From Hyaloscypha bicolor E (lineage: Eukaryota > Ascomycota > Leotiomycetes > Helotiales > Hyaloscyphaceae), in assembly GCF_002865645.1 (NCBI RefSeq), contig NW_020194589.1, positions 186,001 through 250,000 of the forward strand: a DNA stretch of 64,000 bases, written 5' to 3'. The translations under genes were made by a program, and so were the position numbers. Shown piece after piece: positions 1 to 10,293 of the stretch; position 1 is the first letter of the stretch, and the number at the start of each line of letters is the position of its first letter. The notes under the pieces were generated by a model. That model saw nothing but the letters and a program-made list of their open reading frames with translations. It had not been told where the DNA came from and ran no database searches.

Positions 1-634
1 ATAGAATAAATAAATATATTTATGAACTTATAAAAAAGCAAGTATTTTAGAATTACTAGAAGAAAAAGAAATAATATAATAAGAATACTAGTAAGAAAAA
101 AAAGAAAAAACAGAAAGCAAAAATAAAGAATATAATATAATTAATATATATATAAATAAATAAAAGAATAAGAATTATTTACTATAAGCTTATAATAAGA
201 AATAAATATATTATTAGTTTTCGGGCTTTACTAAAATTACTAACTAAATTATAGCTTTATTCTTTTCTTATCTCTCTTTAAATTAGTTTTTCTTATTATA
301 AAAATAGAGTAATTAGTCTAATATACTTCTCGATTTAATATATAAAAATTAGTAGAATTATAGTTTTTAGTTAAATATATAATTTATTATATTATTATAG
401 CTATCTTGGGTTTAGGTCCTTATATATATCTCTCTTTATGTTTTGACTTGGAGTTTTTCTAATGGAATTTCAAAGCTTATCGTACGGCTATACAAACCCC
501 TACCAAGTGGTAATAGCACTAGAAGTACCGGCAGAATCGGGCTTATCAGTAGAATTAGGGACAGTCGGACTGTGGAATGAACTGTCCCGAGACAAGTCGA
601 CTTATAATTCTTTCTAGACGAAAAGGGACGAAAC
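1..634. repeat. RIP-degraded AT-rich block edge
   Basis: Positions 1-430 are almost pure A/T with TpA-rich words and stops in all frames, as expected for repeats eroded by RIP. Positions about 435-634 are GC-balanced unique-looking sequence with only a 69-codon chance ORF. No gene is supported. The last 8 bases (627-634, GACGAAAC) are the left target duplication of the element that follows. Confidence 0.7.
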
Positions 635-1609
635 CAGTGTATCAAATGATTTAGTTTGATTTGATTATAGCCTCTGAATCAAATCAAATCAAGTCAAAAT
701 CTACTTAATCAAATTATAATTAACTATAATCAACTATAGTTGATTATAGTTAATTATTTAGTCACGTGAGTGTGCACGTGCGCTCGGAGGTTCAAAAGCG
801 AGATAAGGCTAAAATAAGTCTTAGACTAGTCCGTATCCGGTATCGCTTAAGGCCCTCCTTACTAAATCGGGTATCGCGATGCTTGGTAAGCGAAGCGGCA
901 CGAGCCGAAGGCGCTAAAACCTCCTCGATTTTCTAATAATTCTTTGCTACCTTATAAATATTATTATTATAAATAAATTAGCTAAAAATAGGCTCTCTCA
1001 TAAATGGACGCTTTAAATTTAAAGGGTTATATCTAATTAGACGCTTATTAAATAATCTTCTAGATTCTAAAGGATTTATATATAAATAAGTAATTTTCCT
1101 CAGGTTACTTCTTTCTCTTTTTACTTTATATATAAATATCTTAATAATTATAGCTCTAATTAAGAAGCTTTCGACTATAAACTTACTTATTTTTACTCGG
1201 TATATTCGAAAATGTCTCAATAATCTTTAATTAACCTTTATATCCCTCAAAATAAAGAGAAATAAATAAGAATAAATAAGAATAAATAAGAATAAAAAAG
1301 ATAAAAAGAGGTTTCTAAGAAATATATCCATTTTTATTCCCGATTTAGGCTAGCTTTATACTCATATATATATTCTATAAGTTTTGTTTATATCTTATTA
1401 ATATAGTAGTTAGTTATTTAATAATATTTTAAGTTACTTGAGAAATTCAAGTTTTCTTAGTATCACGTGATGATTATAGTTAATTATAATTGATTATAAT
1501 CATAATCAAATCAAATCAAGCCAAAATTTGCTGAATCAAATCATAATCAACTATAATTAACTATAGTTAATTATAATTAATTAGCCTTGATTTTTTTTTT
1601 GACACACTG
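635..1609. mobile_element. non-autonomous hAT-like DNA transposon (975 bp)
   Basis: The ends are inverted: the left starts CAGTGTATCAAA and the right, read on the other strand, starts CAGTGTGTCAAA. An identical 8-bp duplication, GACGAAAC, lies immediately outside both ends (627-634 and 1610-1617). An 8-bp target duplication with CAGTG termini is the hAT superfamily signature. Behind each end lie subterminal arrays of TTGATT/AATCAAATC and GATTATAGTTAATTA words (about 655-760 and 1465-1580), each reaching an inward CACGTGA. The middle has a GC-balanced patch (about 765-930) and AT-rich sequence with an 80-codon minus ORF (978-1220) that I cannot assign. There is no complete transposase, so it would need one supplied from elsewhere. 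Confidence 0.8.
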
Positions 1610-1617
1610 GACGAAAC

Positions 1618-2046
1618 CGACTTTGGGTACTTCGGATTACAAAGTATGACAAAGGAGCTACAGCGCCAGTACAGCCTGCGGGAACTGAGCAAATACATCC
1701 AAGCTTGAAACACCACTGTGAAATTTTGATTCGGCCAACGATTGAACACACTCGATTCTTCATCATAGAACGAGGCCGGATGGGCCTCGGAGCATTTGCC
1801 GTCTTCCTAATGATGTCATCTTTTGGCACGGGATGGTGAAGTGCCATTTCTCTTGCGGGAATCTGGTGTAATGACTGCAGACTTGACCAATTGCCGACAC
1901 TCCCACCGGAATGCCTTTTACTTGGTAAGGCCATGCTACGTCTCCGGTACCATAGATGGGGAAGCCTTCCAAGATGGGAAATACATTGCAATGAGAGTTC
2001 ATATATGCTAGAACTCCTTTCTCCTGCCCTATCCAAAAATTAAATC
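1618..2046. other. 3' flank of the P450 gene, no gene seen
   Basis: GC-balanced sequence between the hAT-like element and the P450 stop codon. Short overlapping ORFs occur on both strands but none has a recognisable domain. It probably includes the P450 3' untranslated region. Confidence 0.5.
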
Positions 2047-3759
2047 CTACCACCCCTCAATTCTCTTCATTTTCACATGCATCCCATGCACCGGCTTGGT
2101 AGTAATCACGCCCGCCGGCCAAACCTTCTCATTCGGGTCCACCATCTTCAACTCGAATCTCCCTGCCACAGCAGCAAGCATGCACTTAAACTCCGACTTC
2201 GCAAACCCCATGCCTATACAACTCCTCGGTCCATGCAAGAACGTAATCTGCGCGTAGTTGCTCTTCGCACCACCCGTATTTGCAGTTCCAGGCTGTAACC
2301 ACCGCCCCGGGAGAAACTTCTCAGCTTCTTCGCCCCAGAGGTGTTTACTGCGGTTGATAGCCCACGGGACGAGCAGGACACGGGTTCCTTTGGCGATCGG
2401 TTGAGATCCGATATAAGTATCGCGCGTAGCTTGGCGGATGGTGAGAGGAACCGTGGGGTAGAGACGTAGCGTCTCGTTCACGACAGCATTGAGGATGGGC
2501 ACGGCTTCGATCTCGGCGTCGCTGGGAAGCTCGGTTGAGGTTATGGAGGGGAGATGCTCGCGGATCTCGTCACGGAGCTGGGTTTGCCAGCCTGGGTTTG
2601 TGGCTAGGAGCCAGACGGCCCATGTTAGGGCGCTGCTTGTTGTTTCATGGCTTCCACTCCATCAGCATTTGGAAGTGGGGAGGTAGGGGAGGGAGTATAC
2701 CCAGCAGCAAGGAAAGTTAACATCTGATCCACCAACTCCTTGTCACTGAAATTATTCGTCTCAATCAAAAGACTCAGAATATCATTCCCTCTTTCCCCCT
2801 TTAATTTTGCCTTCTCCCTCCTATCCCTAACAGTCTGCAAACAAAAATACTTCAATTTCCCTGTCGTCTCCCTCAACAGCTTATTCTGGTTAATCGGCAG
2901 CTTCTGCACCAGATCCTGGGGCCCAATAATATTCGCTGCAAAGTAAATCGCTCGCTCCACCGTCGGCTCTAGGAGCTCATTGTACGCATGAACCAAGGGA
3001 TCATCGTCGTTCCGCACAGCATTGAAGTCCCTGCCCATCCCGGCAAGCCCGATGATATCGAGCGTTACCCGAGTCGCCCATTCTCCGAACTCCACGACGT
3101 GGTCTTCCGGATTCCCGCTCGCGGCTAACTCTTTCTCAATCCCTTCCACTAACCCGCGACTCTTGCCCCAAAACACGGGATACAGTTCTTTGATATGCTT
3201 CAGCTGGAAACTGGGCAGCACGTTCTTCCTTTGGAATTTATGCACGTCGCCTTCCACAAGAATCAATCCGGCGCCGAGAATCTTGACCAAGAATTTCCGG
3301 ATCGACAGGGGTTTCTCGAAATCATAAGAGTTGTCGGAGAGTACGGATTTCAGGGTCTCAGGCGAGGTGGGGATGAGGCGATGTTGGTTGAAGAAGCCGC
3401 GGAAGCAGATGAGGCCGTTGTTGGGAATGTCTTGTACCCAATTAAGCATTTCCTGGCCGGGAGGTTTGGAGAATTGCGCTGTGCCGTTACCGTAGAGGAG
3501 GTTGTAGCTCTGTGTAGAGTGTTAGTCGGGGTCTGGGGAAAGGGGGCGGGAGGCGCACAGTGGGTCCCGGAATGTGTCGGAGCGGGCTGAAGAGGAAGGG
3601 CCAGATGAAGACAGTGTAGAAGAGTGCGAGGACGAGGTCGTAGACGAGGAATCGGACTACGGCTCGTGAGAAGCGTTCCGGTAGGAGTTGAGGTGCTGAG
3701 GCCACCACGATGGCTGTCATGACGCTCGTGACAGCGAACGTTATCTTGAAGTTAGTCAT
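2047..3759 (-). CDS. cytochrome P450 monooxygenase (microsomal, class II type)
   Basis: A haem-thiolate monooxygenase, expected to be anchored in the ER and fed electrons by P450 reductase; the substrate cannot be read from sequence. Three exons on the minus strand, 3759-3559, 3509-2701 and 2650-2047, give 537 aa, a normal P450 length. Intron 1 (3510-3558) is GTGCGC...CACAG and intron 2 (2651-2700) is GTATAC...GAAG. Removing intron 2 restores the I-helix motif AGHETTS (residues 336-342) exactly. Further marks are an N-terminal hydrophobic anchor, HIPGP hinge, K-helix ETLR (396-399), FLPGRW (449-454) and the haem loop FLHGPRSCIG with ligand Cys481. The start is placed at MTNF because the anchor follows directly; an in-frame ATG at 3819 would add 20 polar residues. 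The gene appears intact. It ends about 440 bp from a hAT-like insertion. Confidence 0.93.
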
Positions 3760-4767
3760 GTTGGCTTCGGTTTCGTGGTGAGATGAGGAAAGTGTGTTTT
3801 CTGATGATAAGGATAACAACCCCCTTTTTAATCATAATAATAAATTGAGAGAAGGCTTCAGATTAAAAGACGTCCAGCGTCCTGGCATATGCGACGCCAA
3901 ACACACCAAATGTTCAGCCTATTTAAGTGTACGCGTTTTATGAGAGGCCGAGGCTAGGGTTAGCATGTTGGTTACTTGACTTGGTTAGTGTAAAGTCGCA
4001 ACGTTTAGGCAGCACGAAAGAAAGAAGAGTATATAAGCTTCTAAAACTTGTAGGAAAGACGGATGACGTAGCGATGGGAAACATTTGCATATGATTGCGA
4101 TGTGGTGGTGTGTTAACGCAATGTTTCACAAGAGACCTCGGCACAGTGATATGCGGAATCGGCCTGTTTTGTGCCATTCCATTTTTAGGTATCTCACGAT
4201 AAGCTAATTCCAAGAATACTTAAACCACAAGAATTATATATAAATATAATAACCATTTATGATAATTTCGCCAGATGTTTCCACAAGCTGAAGTCGATTT
4301 TAGCTGCTTTTTGTCTAAAAGGGTAAAGTTTGATTGTTCCACAGATCTTACACTTGGCTGACAAGTGGAAAAGGCTGCCTCCAAGATGACAAGCTTCCCC
4401 ACAGTGGCGGAGAAGCGGGGACGCTATCTCGGCATCCTTTCTTAGCACGCGCTCCTTGAGCTTACATGCTCCCTACCGGACGATCTCCTGCTCTTCCTAT
4501 AACGTGTCGGGCACCATGTGGTGGACTTTTGAACGGTACGAGCTTCCTATGCTTCGGGCCTAGCTAAAAATAGGATGCATGCCGTTCCCCACGCCTACAG
4601 AGGGTATGACTGTAGTGCCATTGAAAGTTAAAACGGATGCTTAGTCGAGGGGCTAGTAGCAGACATCGAACGTTCCTTTACCAGTACCCCAATTTTCCAA
4701 ACTATCGTAGCAACCCAAACAGTGGTGGGAGTGCTGCGAGTGCGGTTGCGGAAGCTTGGAAAACATA
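3760..4767. other. intergenic, no gene seen
   Basis: GC-balanced sequence upstream of the P450. It presumably contains the P450 promoter at its left end. Short ORFs on both strands lack recognisable features and overlap each other. Confidence 0.5.
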
Positions 4768-5060
4768 TTAGGAGTTCGTGACGACAGAACCAATAATTTC
4801 CAGTGGAATCCAGAGAACGCAGACCAACAATACCGGCATCTCGAGCCGCGATGCCGAACTTTTCGGTATCGTCGCTGTGTTGAGTGTATTTACCAGGACG
4901 CCAATGACAACCGCATTTGCCGCTGTGATGGTGAAGATGCCCTAGCTGAGGAACCGGGGAGTATCTACGATCGGGGCCATGTTGGTAACTGGGACTTCGA
5001 TCGAACCGTCGAATTTGTTCGTTTTAATAAACACACTGTTTTTGTTTCTCCCACACTTTT
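4768..5060 (-). pseudogene. possible relic of a membrane-protein gene
   Basis: On the minus strand one frame reads through about 95 codons with a single in-frame TAG (4942-4944). The translation before it contains a segment like EVPVTNMAPIVDTPRFL. After it come two strongly hydrophobic stretches around ITAANAVVIGVLVNTL and PVLLVCVLWIPLEIIGSVV, then TAA. The hydrophobic pattern suggests a fragment of an integral membrane protein. I do not recognise the family, and the plus strand also has an open frame here (4756-5136) without meaningful content. It could be chance. Confidence 0.25.
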
Positions 5061-6490
5061 CACAGGTTATCTTGATTTGAGTCTTTTGACAAGCTCTTAT
5101 CTTCTCTCACTAAACCGCCCTTTTAGTTTAGCCTAGCCAGCCTAATAAATCTCAAATCAAGCGTGTTGTCTTGCCCTCTCGTGTACTATCTCTTACATTT
5201 CACATGCTTCTCTCTCCATTTAAATATCCCGCTCTTGCCCCTCACGTATTTATCTCTCCTCTAAAGCGTCTGGACTTCATCTGTTCACATACTCTTTCTC
5301 ACGTGCTCGCGACCTCGGTATTCATCGCTTCTCCCTTTCTTCTAAACTCGTTATCTATAAGGCTTAAAAGGAATTCACGGGTTATAATACGTGTTTTAAG
5401 TGTAAATATAAGCTAAAATTGAATAGTTATAACGCATGGCAAGCTATGAATAGCTTGAGTTTCCGTTTGCTTGACCGTTTTGAAGTTTTTGAGCCAACGA
5501 TTTGATACATGGCAGCTGGGACAGATTGAGGGCACGGGTTGGAACTTTAATCTGATATTAGAATAAAGGTTAATGAGAGCATGGGTTTCAAAAATAAGAA
5601 ACATGCCAAATAAGCCGCGCAAACCACTTGAACAAAGGAAATGATTTAGATATAAGTATTGAATTGATTGTCATATTAAACAAAGAATCTGTAATTAGAG
5701 CTCGGACCTTTAACAATCGCCCCGGAAGACTGCAATTCAGGAAGAACACAGATATCCAAGTAATTATTACTTGAACTGTCTCCCCACGCCTTTCCCACCT
5801 CACATATACAGAGGCAGAAATTCTGCAACCGCTCCGCCAGCCAAAGGAAGCGTTCTCGGCTTCTGGAATTCCGTCAAACTTGAAGAGATCTAAGTCGAAC
5901 GACGATAGGAAGGAGAAAGGCAACAAGGATGAGGAGATGTGGATGTGGAGGGTGCTGCTTGCAATAACCTGTATCGAGAGGGCGAGACAATCTGCAACGC
6001 GCGATGGATTGGCAAGAGAGACAAACGCTCGGAGATCCGATGTATACAATGCCCACGTTACAGTACATCCTAGAGGAGCCACGCCTACCCTAGTAGCCAC
6101 TCCACTCTATCCCCGGTCTGCGTCCACCTTTGGGGCTTGTCTCTCTGCAAAATCCCCCAATCGCCGTTCGCAACCTCACCAAGATACAAATGCGAGTCTT
6201 GGATGCAATTCAGATGGATCTGCTGCTTCCCTCTCCGATCGAATCGCGACCCAGAGGCCAGGTCATGAGGTGGACAAGTTGGGGAATTAGAATATTGATC
6301 CTTGACCCCTGGCTCAAAACGGACACACAGAATCAGACTCATTTGGGTATTAGCAATGAAAACATTACACCACGCATTAGTTGGTCCGAGTGGTGGACAG
6401 CTGGTAGCTGTGCCCCCATCTCCCATCCTTCTTCCCTTTCGGTGTCTCCCATTCCCGTTCTGACTTCTAACCCCTCGCAAACCACAAGTA
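5061..6490. other. intergenic, no convincing gene
   Basis: Contains pyrimidine-rich sequence (about 5090-5350) and several overlapping ORFs on both strands (for example 5588-6100 minus and 5880-6290 plus). None shows family motifs or clean intron structure. The right part lies just downstream of the next gene and may be its 3' untranslated region. Confidence 0.45.
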
Positions 6491-7126
6491 TTATACACCC
6501 TCCATAATAACCTCATTACAAGCCCCGATATCGCCACCAAAAGCATCCAGATCCAGCACCTCAATCCTTCTCATCCACGTCTCAGGCCACAGCAAGAAAA
6601 CACCGTGCACATCTTTCATATGCGCCTGCCATTCCTCATCGAAAATCGTCTCCCGATTATAGCACGGTACTCGGTCTTCACCCGCCGACACCGCACTTAG
6701 TCTCTTACACAAATCGAGAATCCGGAAGCCTTCCGCGGCGGGGATGACCGTCCACGCTATTTTGGTAGACAAGTGGTGTTCTCGTAATGGACGAAAGGGG
6801 TCCAGTGCAGGGGAGTGCCGGCCGTAGGGCGGGAGATGCGAGTGTGATTGTATTGTGGAGGAAGGGGACGAGAATGCCGGGATTGGGGAGGAGGAGTGTG
6901 AGGGTGGGAAGTAGGATGTTGGGGCCGGGTAGCTGGAAGAAGAGGAGCGCGACGCCATGGACATTAAGACTTGGGAGGGGGAGAAGTCGGCGGCTACTGG
7001 CGGCCGTTGGTATACTGACATTGAACTTGAGGGATCCGAGGCGTCCATTTCGTCGTCGTCGGCCATAGAGATGTGAGAGGAAGAGATAGAGCTCCCGCGC
7101 TCGGAGTGCAGTTGTGCTGTGGGCAT
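6491..7126 (-). CDS. hypothetical Ser/Pro-rich protein
   Basis: An uninterrupted 211-codon frame read as M-PTAQLHSERG to MEGV-stop. The first two thirds are low-complexity (Ser, Pro, Tyr, His-rich, with acidic DDDEMDASD near residue 25). The last 80 residues look folded, with the segments KIAWTVIPAAEGFRILDLC and FDEEWQAHMKDVHGVFLLWPE (the second split by nothing obvious). The frame stays open upstream to 7681. I start at 7126 because a good intron lies directly before it (7131-7179: GTGCGT donor, CTAAC branch, CAG acceptor). Joining the most likely upstream exon across that intron gives an immediate TAG, so the intron is probably in the 5' leader. No family recognised. Confidence 0.55.
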   Translation of the reverse strand: MPTAQLHSERGSSISSSHISMADDDEMDASDPSSSMSVYQRPPVAADFSPSQVLMSMASRSSSSSYPAPTSYFPPSHSSSPIPAFSSPSSTIQSHSHLPPYGRHSPALDPFRPLREHHLSTKIAWTVIPAAEGFRILDLCKRLSAVSAGEDRVPCYNRETIFDEEWQAHMKDVHGVFLLWPETWMRRIEVLDLDAFGGDIGACNEVIMEGV

Positions 7127-7130
7127 TTCT

Positions 7131-7179
7131 CTGATTATTGTTAGTTGATATTTGGTGGTAAAAGGGAAAAGGGACGCAC
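7131..7179 (-). other. predicted intron in the 5' leader of the 6491-7126 gene
   Basis: On the minus strand the sequence runs GTGCGT...CAACTAACAATAATCAG: a fungal-type donor, CTAAC branch site and acceptor over 49 bp. It ends five bases before the chosen start codon. Confidence 0.5.
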
Positions 7180-9150
7180 AACCGTCCTCTCCCACTCGAC
7201 CCCTCTGCAATCGTGAGATTGAGCCCTTCATTCTTAATATGTATCGCGACATGCTATTCCCCGCATCAGCTGATCGTCGGAAAATTCCCACATTCACGAA
7301 ACACGCACCTTCCTCAGGTTCGCCGCAGTCTTTGTTTCCTTTTGGCAGAAGCCACATATAGACTCGCACTTCGCGATCGAGAGGACACCGGTTGTATTCC
7401 AGGGAGGATGAACGTGGCCTTTGCTGCAGGTGGTATTCCCTAATGCGGTTTCCAGCGACATTGTTCGGCGGACGATCGCGCGCGGGTCGAGGGTGTGTTG
7501 GTGGCGCGAGCAAGTCATCAAGACAGGTAGGGGCGTTGCACCCGGAGGAGAGGTCCGGATGGAAGGCAGACTGGGGCCCTCGTATAACACTCTCCCTTCG
7601 ACTGTAATACAAAGGAAATTCCTGAAAATGATAAGAATGGTCTGTGGGGGGAGGTGATGTGTAGGATGAGGCGAAGAACAAATTATGTCTATCGGAGAAG
7701 GAGATGGGATCGGGGAATTAATTATATCATTCGTGCCTGAAACAAAACGACAGACCTCTTGCTCGAGCCAGATCTGCCGCCAGCGTGGGGATTTCATCTG
7801 ACCTTATATGTCTGAACCGCCGGCCATCCTGTGCCTGCCCCCCACAACCGCACCACAGGGCTATTTGGGCGGCCGCAGCGAGAGCAGCTGTGGGCCATGG
7901 ATCCCTACTTGCATATTGAGGGTGGGATACGGCAAATAGCTTGCGGTTTAAGAGTGCGGTGATACAGTGTTGACTGGGTGCTGGTGGGTGCTGTGAAGTG
8001 AAGTGTCTGTTGGATTTTCCGCTCAGATGGGAAATGCTCGCGAGTTGTGCGACCGTGCAGAGATGCGATTGGCTGCGACCTGCAGTGAAGCGTGCCTGGA
8101 AGACCGTAAGGTTACCACCCAGCGATTTGCGAATGCGGACCCTGCTCGCCCGAGCCGCAAGACAACCGCTTGGGATGAACCTGATCGGCGGGACCTCGAG
8201 TGAAGTTGCGAGGCGGACAAAGGGGAGGGATGTGAAGAAGCATGGACGGGATGGCCTGGGAGTAAAGCTTACTTACACGTGATCTACGGTAGGGACCTTT
8301 GAGGGATAAGGCCTGAAAGTTGTGCGGGCTGAGAGCGGCGCATGAGTCGCAATAGCCACCTGTTCTAGAGGTTGTTCGTCGCATTTCTCGGATGGTTTCG
8401 GATCTGGAACAGTTGGTAATCGTTGATGTAAAGATGGAGGCCATGTCAGTCTCTCACTTTCTCCGGTATGGAGATCTCTTTTGGATATTCTCCGTTGCAG
8501 AGGCGTTGAGGCTGTTCCTTGGTGCAAATGACTATCCAATCGGCATCACTTCCAGCCACAGGGATGGCGAATTCTGCCACAGTACTTGTATTGTCCTTAG
8601 CCCCTCTGGGGTGTTCTTGCGAATCTGTCTCTGAAAAGTTTAAATGGTACCTCTTGATATGTTATGCTGAGTCATGCACGATCCGATTGGAGTTGTATTT
8701 GGATTTTGGGGTAGCATTGGGAGCTGTCACTGCACGACCAGATGAGAATCCCTGCTTTCAGCGCCCGAGATCCTGCAAGTCAATGGCCAGGGCCATATCT
8801 TCCAGGAGTTATCCAGGGGCAGAGTACAATATGATCACCGATTATTGGCCCACGTACGAACGAAGCTTTGCCACCCAAAGTCAATTGTGCATCTAGCATT
8901 ATTCAACAATTTCGACTTTGCGTCTCCTGCGGCAGGATGGCGATTTTGGAACCTCGGTTTTACATGTGCTCTGCCGATCATCTGAAAGTACCTTGCAGCA
9001 GCAACGCGAGGACAACCTTGGAGTACGGAGAAAGCCTTCACTCTCCAAGGACATTCCCAGTGAAAATGCCTTGCGCATCACAAAAAAGGCATCTCTTACC
9101 CCACACGAGCAATGAATCCGAAACAAGGCACCATCAACAAACCCTCCGAC
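7180..9150. other. long intergenic stretch, no gene seen
   Basis: GC-balanced. It holds many short overlapping ORFs on both strands, the longest 125-167 codons and mutually contradictory. None has a recognisable domain, membrane pattern or intron structure. It presumably includes the promoter of the 6491-7126 gene. Its last 8 bases (9143-9150, CCTCCGAC) are a target duplication. Confidence 0.45.
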
Positions 9151-9475
9151 TAGGGATGCTAATAATTTCAGGACTTGAATATGTAATATCGTAATATAAT
9201 CACTCCGACTTGATTATGGTGATACTTATTATCTTGCATATGAGACACCATATGACCTTAGCCAATCAGAAGCCTCCATTTGACTAGCGCGGTTTCGTGT
9301 TCCTCCCCAATAATCAAATCCATTAATTTACTGCCTTCCACGTGACGAATTACGCACGATTTATAGGCAGTTTTATACAGTGCGTCATGAAATACGTATT
9401 TGACGACATGATCATTGTATAATTACGCCGGACTTGATTATTATAATCGTAATAATTACAAATTGAACATCCCTA
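9151..9475. mobile_element. 325-bp MITE, hAT-like
   Basis: The left end begins TAGGGATGCT and the right end reads inward TAGGGATGTT, so the termini are inverted. The identical 8-bp sequence CCTCCGAC flanks both sides (9143-9150 and 9476-9483), a clean hAT-size target duplication. The subterminal parts are also loosely inverted (AATCA/TGATTAT words). There is no coding capacity. Removing the element with one duplication copy restores continuous GC-balanced flanking sequence. Its termini differ from those of the 635-1609 element, so it is a separate family. Confidence 0.8.
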
Positions 9476-10293
9476 CCTCCGACAAATCGCATCAAAATCC
9501 CCATCGCTTTTTGTGAGTTCGTGCGGGACGATCTTCGGTACGAGTAGCCCGGCCGAGATATTGAGGTTTGGGCAATGCTTCTAGACGGGGAGACGAATCG
9601 CACGTTGTTCCGAGACTTGCGTTCTGGAAGAGAGAGAAAAAGAATCGCGAGTTTTGTTGCCAATGTCTACTCCAGAAGGACGACGCTTGATGGCACGAGG
9701 CGAGATCGTCTAGTTTCTTCCACAGACTGCAAGAGGAGCCGAGGGAGTTTGTTGACACGACAGGGAGGATTGATTTCTAAGATCTTACCTTGATGATGGA
9801 TGCGATAGGCTGCACACAGGCGTTGCTGACACCGACATGAACTCTCATCTTTGTAAAACAAACCAACGACGTGTTCAGAAAAGGCAGAGAGCGATTACGA
9901 ATTTTTGCCATTTAAAGCAAGGAAGTTTGTGTTGCGGTGAGGCTGAACGAATTCCGATAGGCTACTCGATACGCCGTTGCAGATCTTGCGGACTTGACTT
10001 CCCTCGAGATGATAAGTTCCATGAGCTTTGTCCCAGACTTCGCAGGATTATTCAAAGAAGGAAATTTCGACGAGAACGACCAACTCCTCCTTCATTCTGT
10101 ATTGATTCAGCTCAGGGCATCTCCTTTCAGGATGGACCCTGGACTCCTTTAGGGTGTCTCTCCCGAAATTTATAGGGGCTTCTCGCTAATCACGTGCTTC
10201 ACACCTGGAAGATAACAAACATCACTTTCCTTCTGTATTGTGCTTGTAAGAACATGCCAAAAAATGAATCAAAGATGCCCTCTTCTTTCCTAT
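9476..10293. other. 3' flank of the aminopeptidase gene, no gene seen
   Basis: GC-balanced stretch with short ORFs on both strands (for example 9837-10175 plus, Arg-rich). None has a recognisable family. It probably includes the aminopeptidase 3' untranslated region near 10200-10293. Confidence 0.45.

Noticed and set aside
5588..6100. 170-codon minus ORF as a gene
   Set aside because: No protein-like pattern or start context, and an overlapping plus ORF is equally open.
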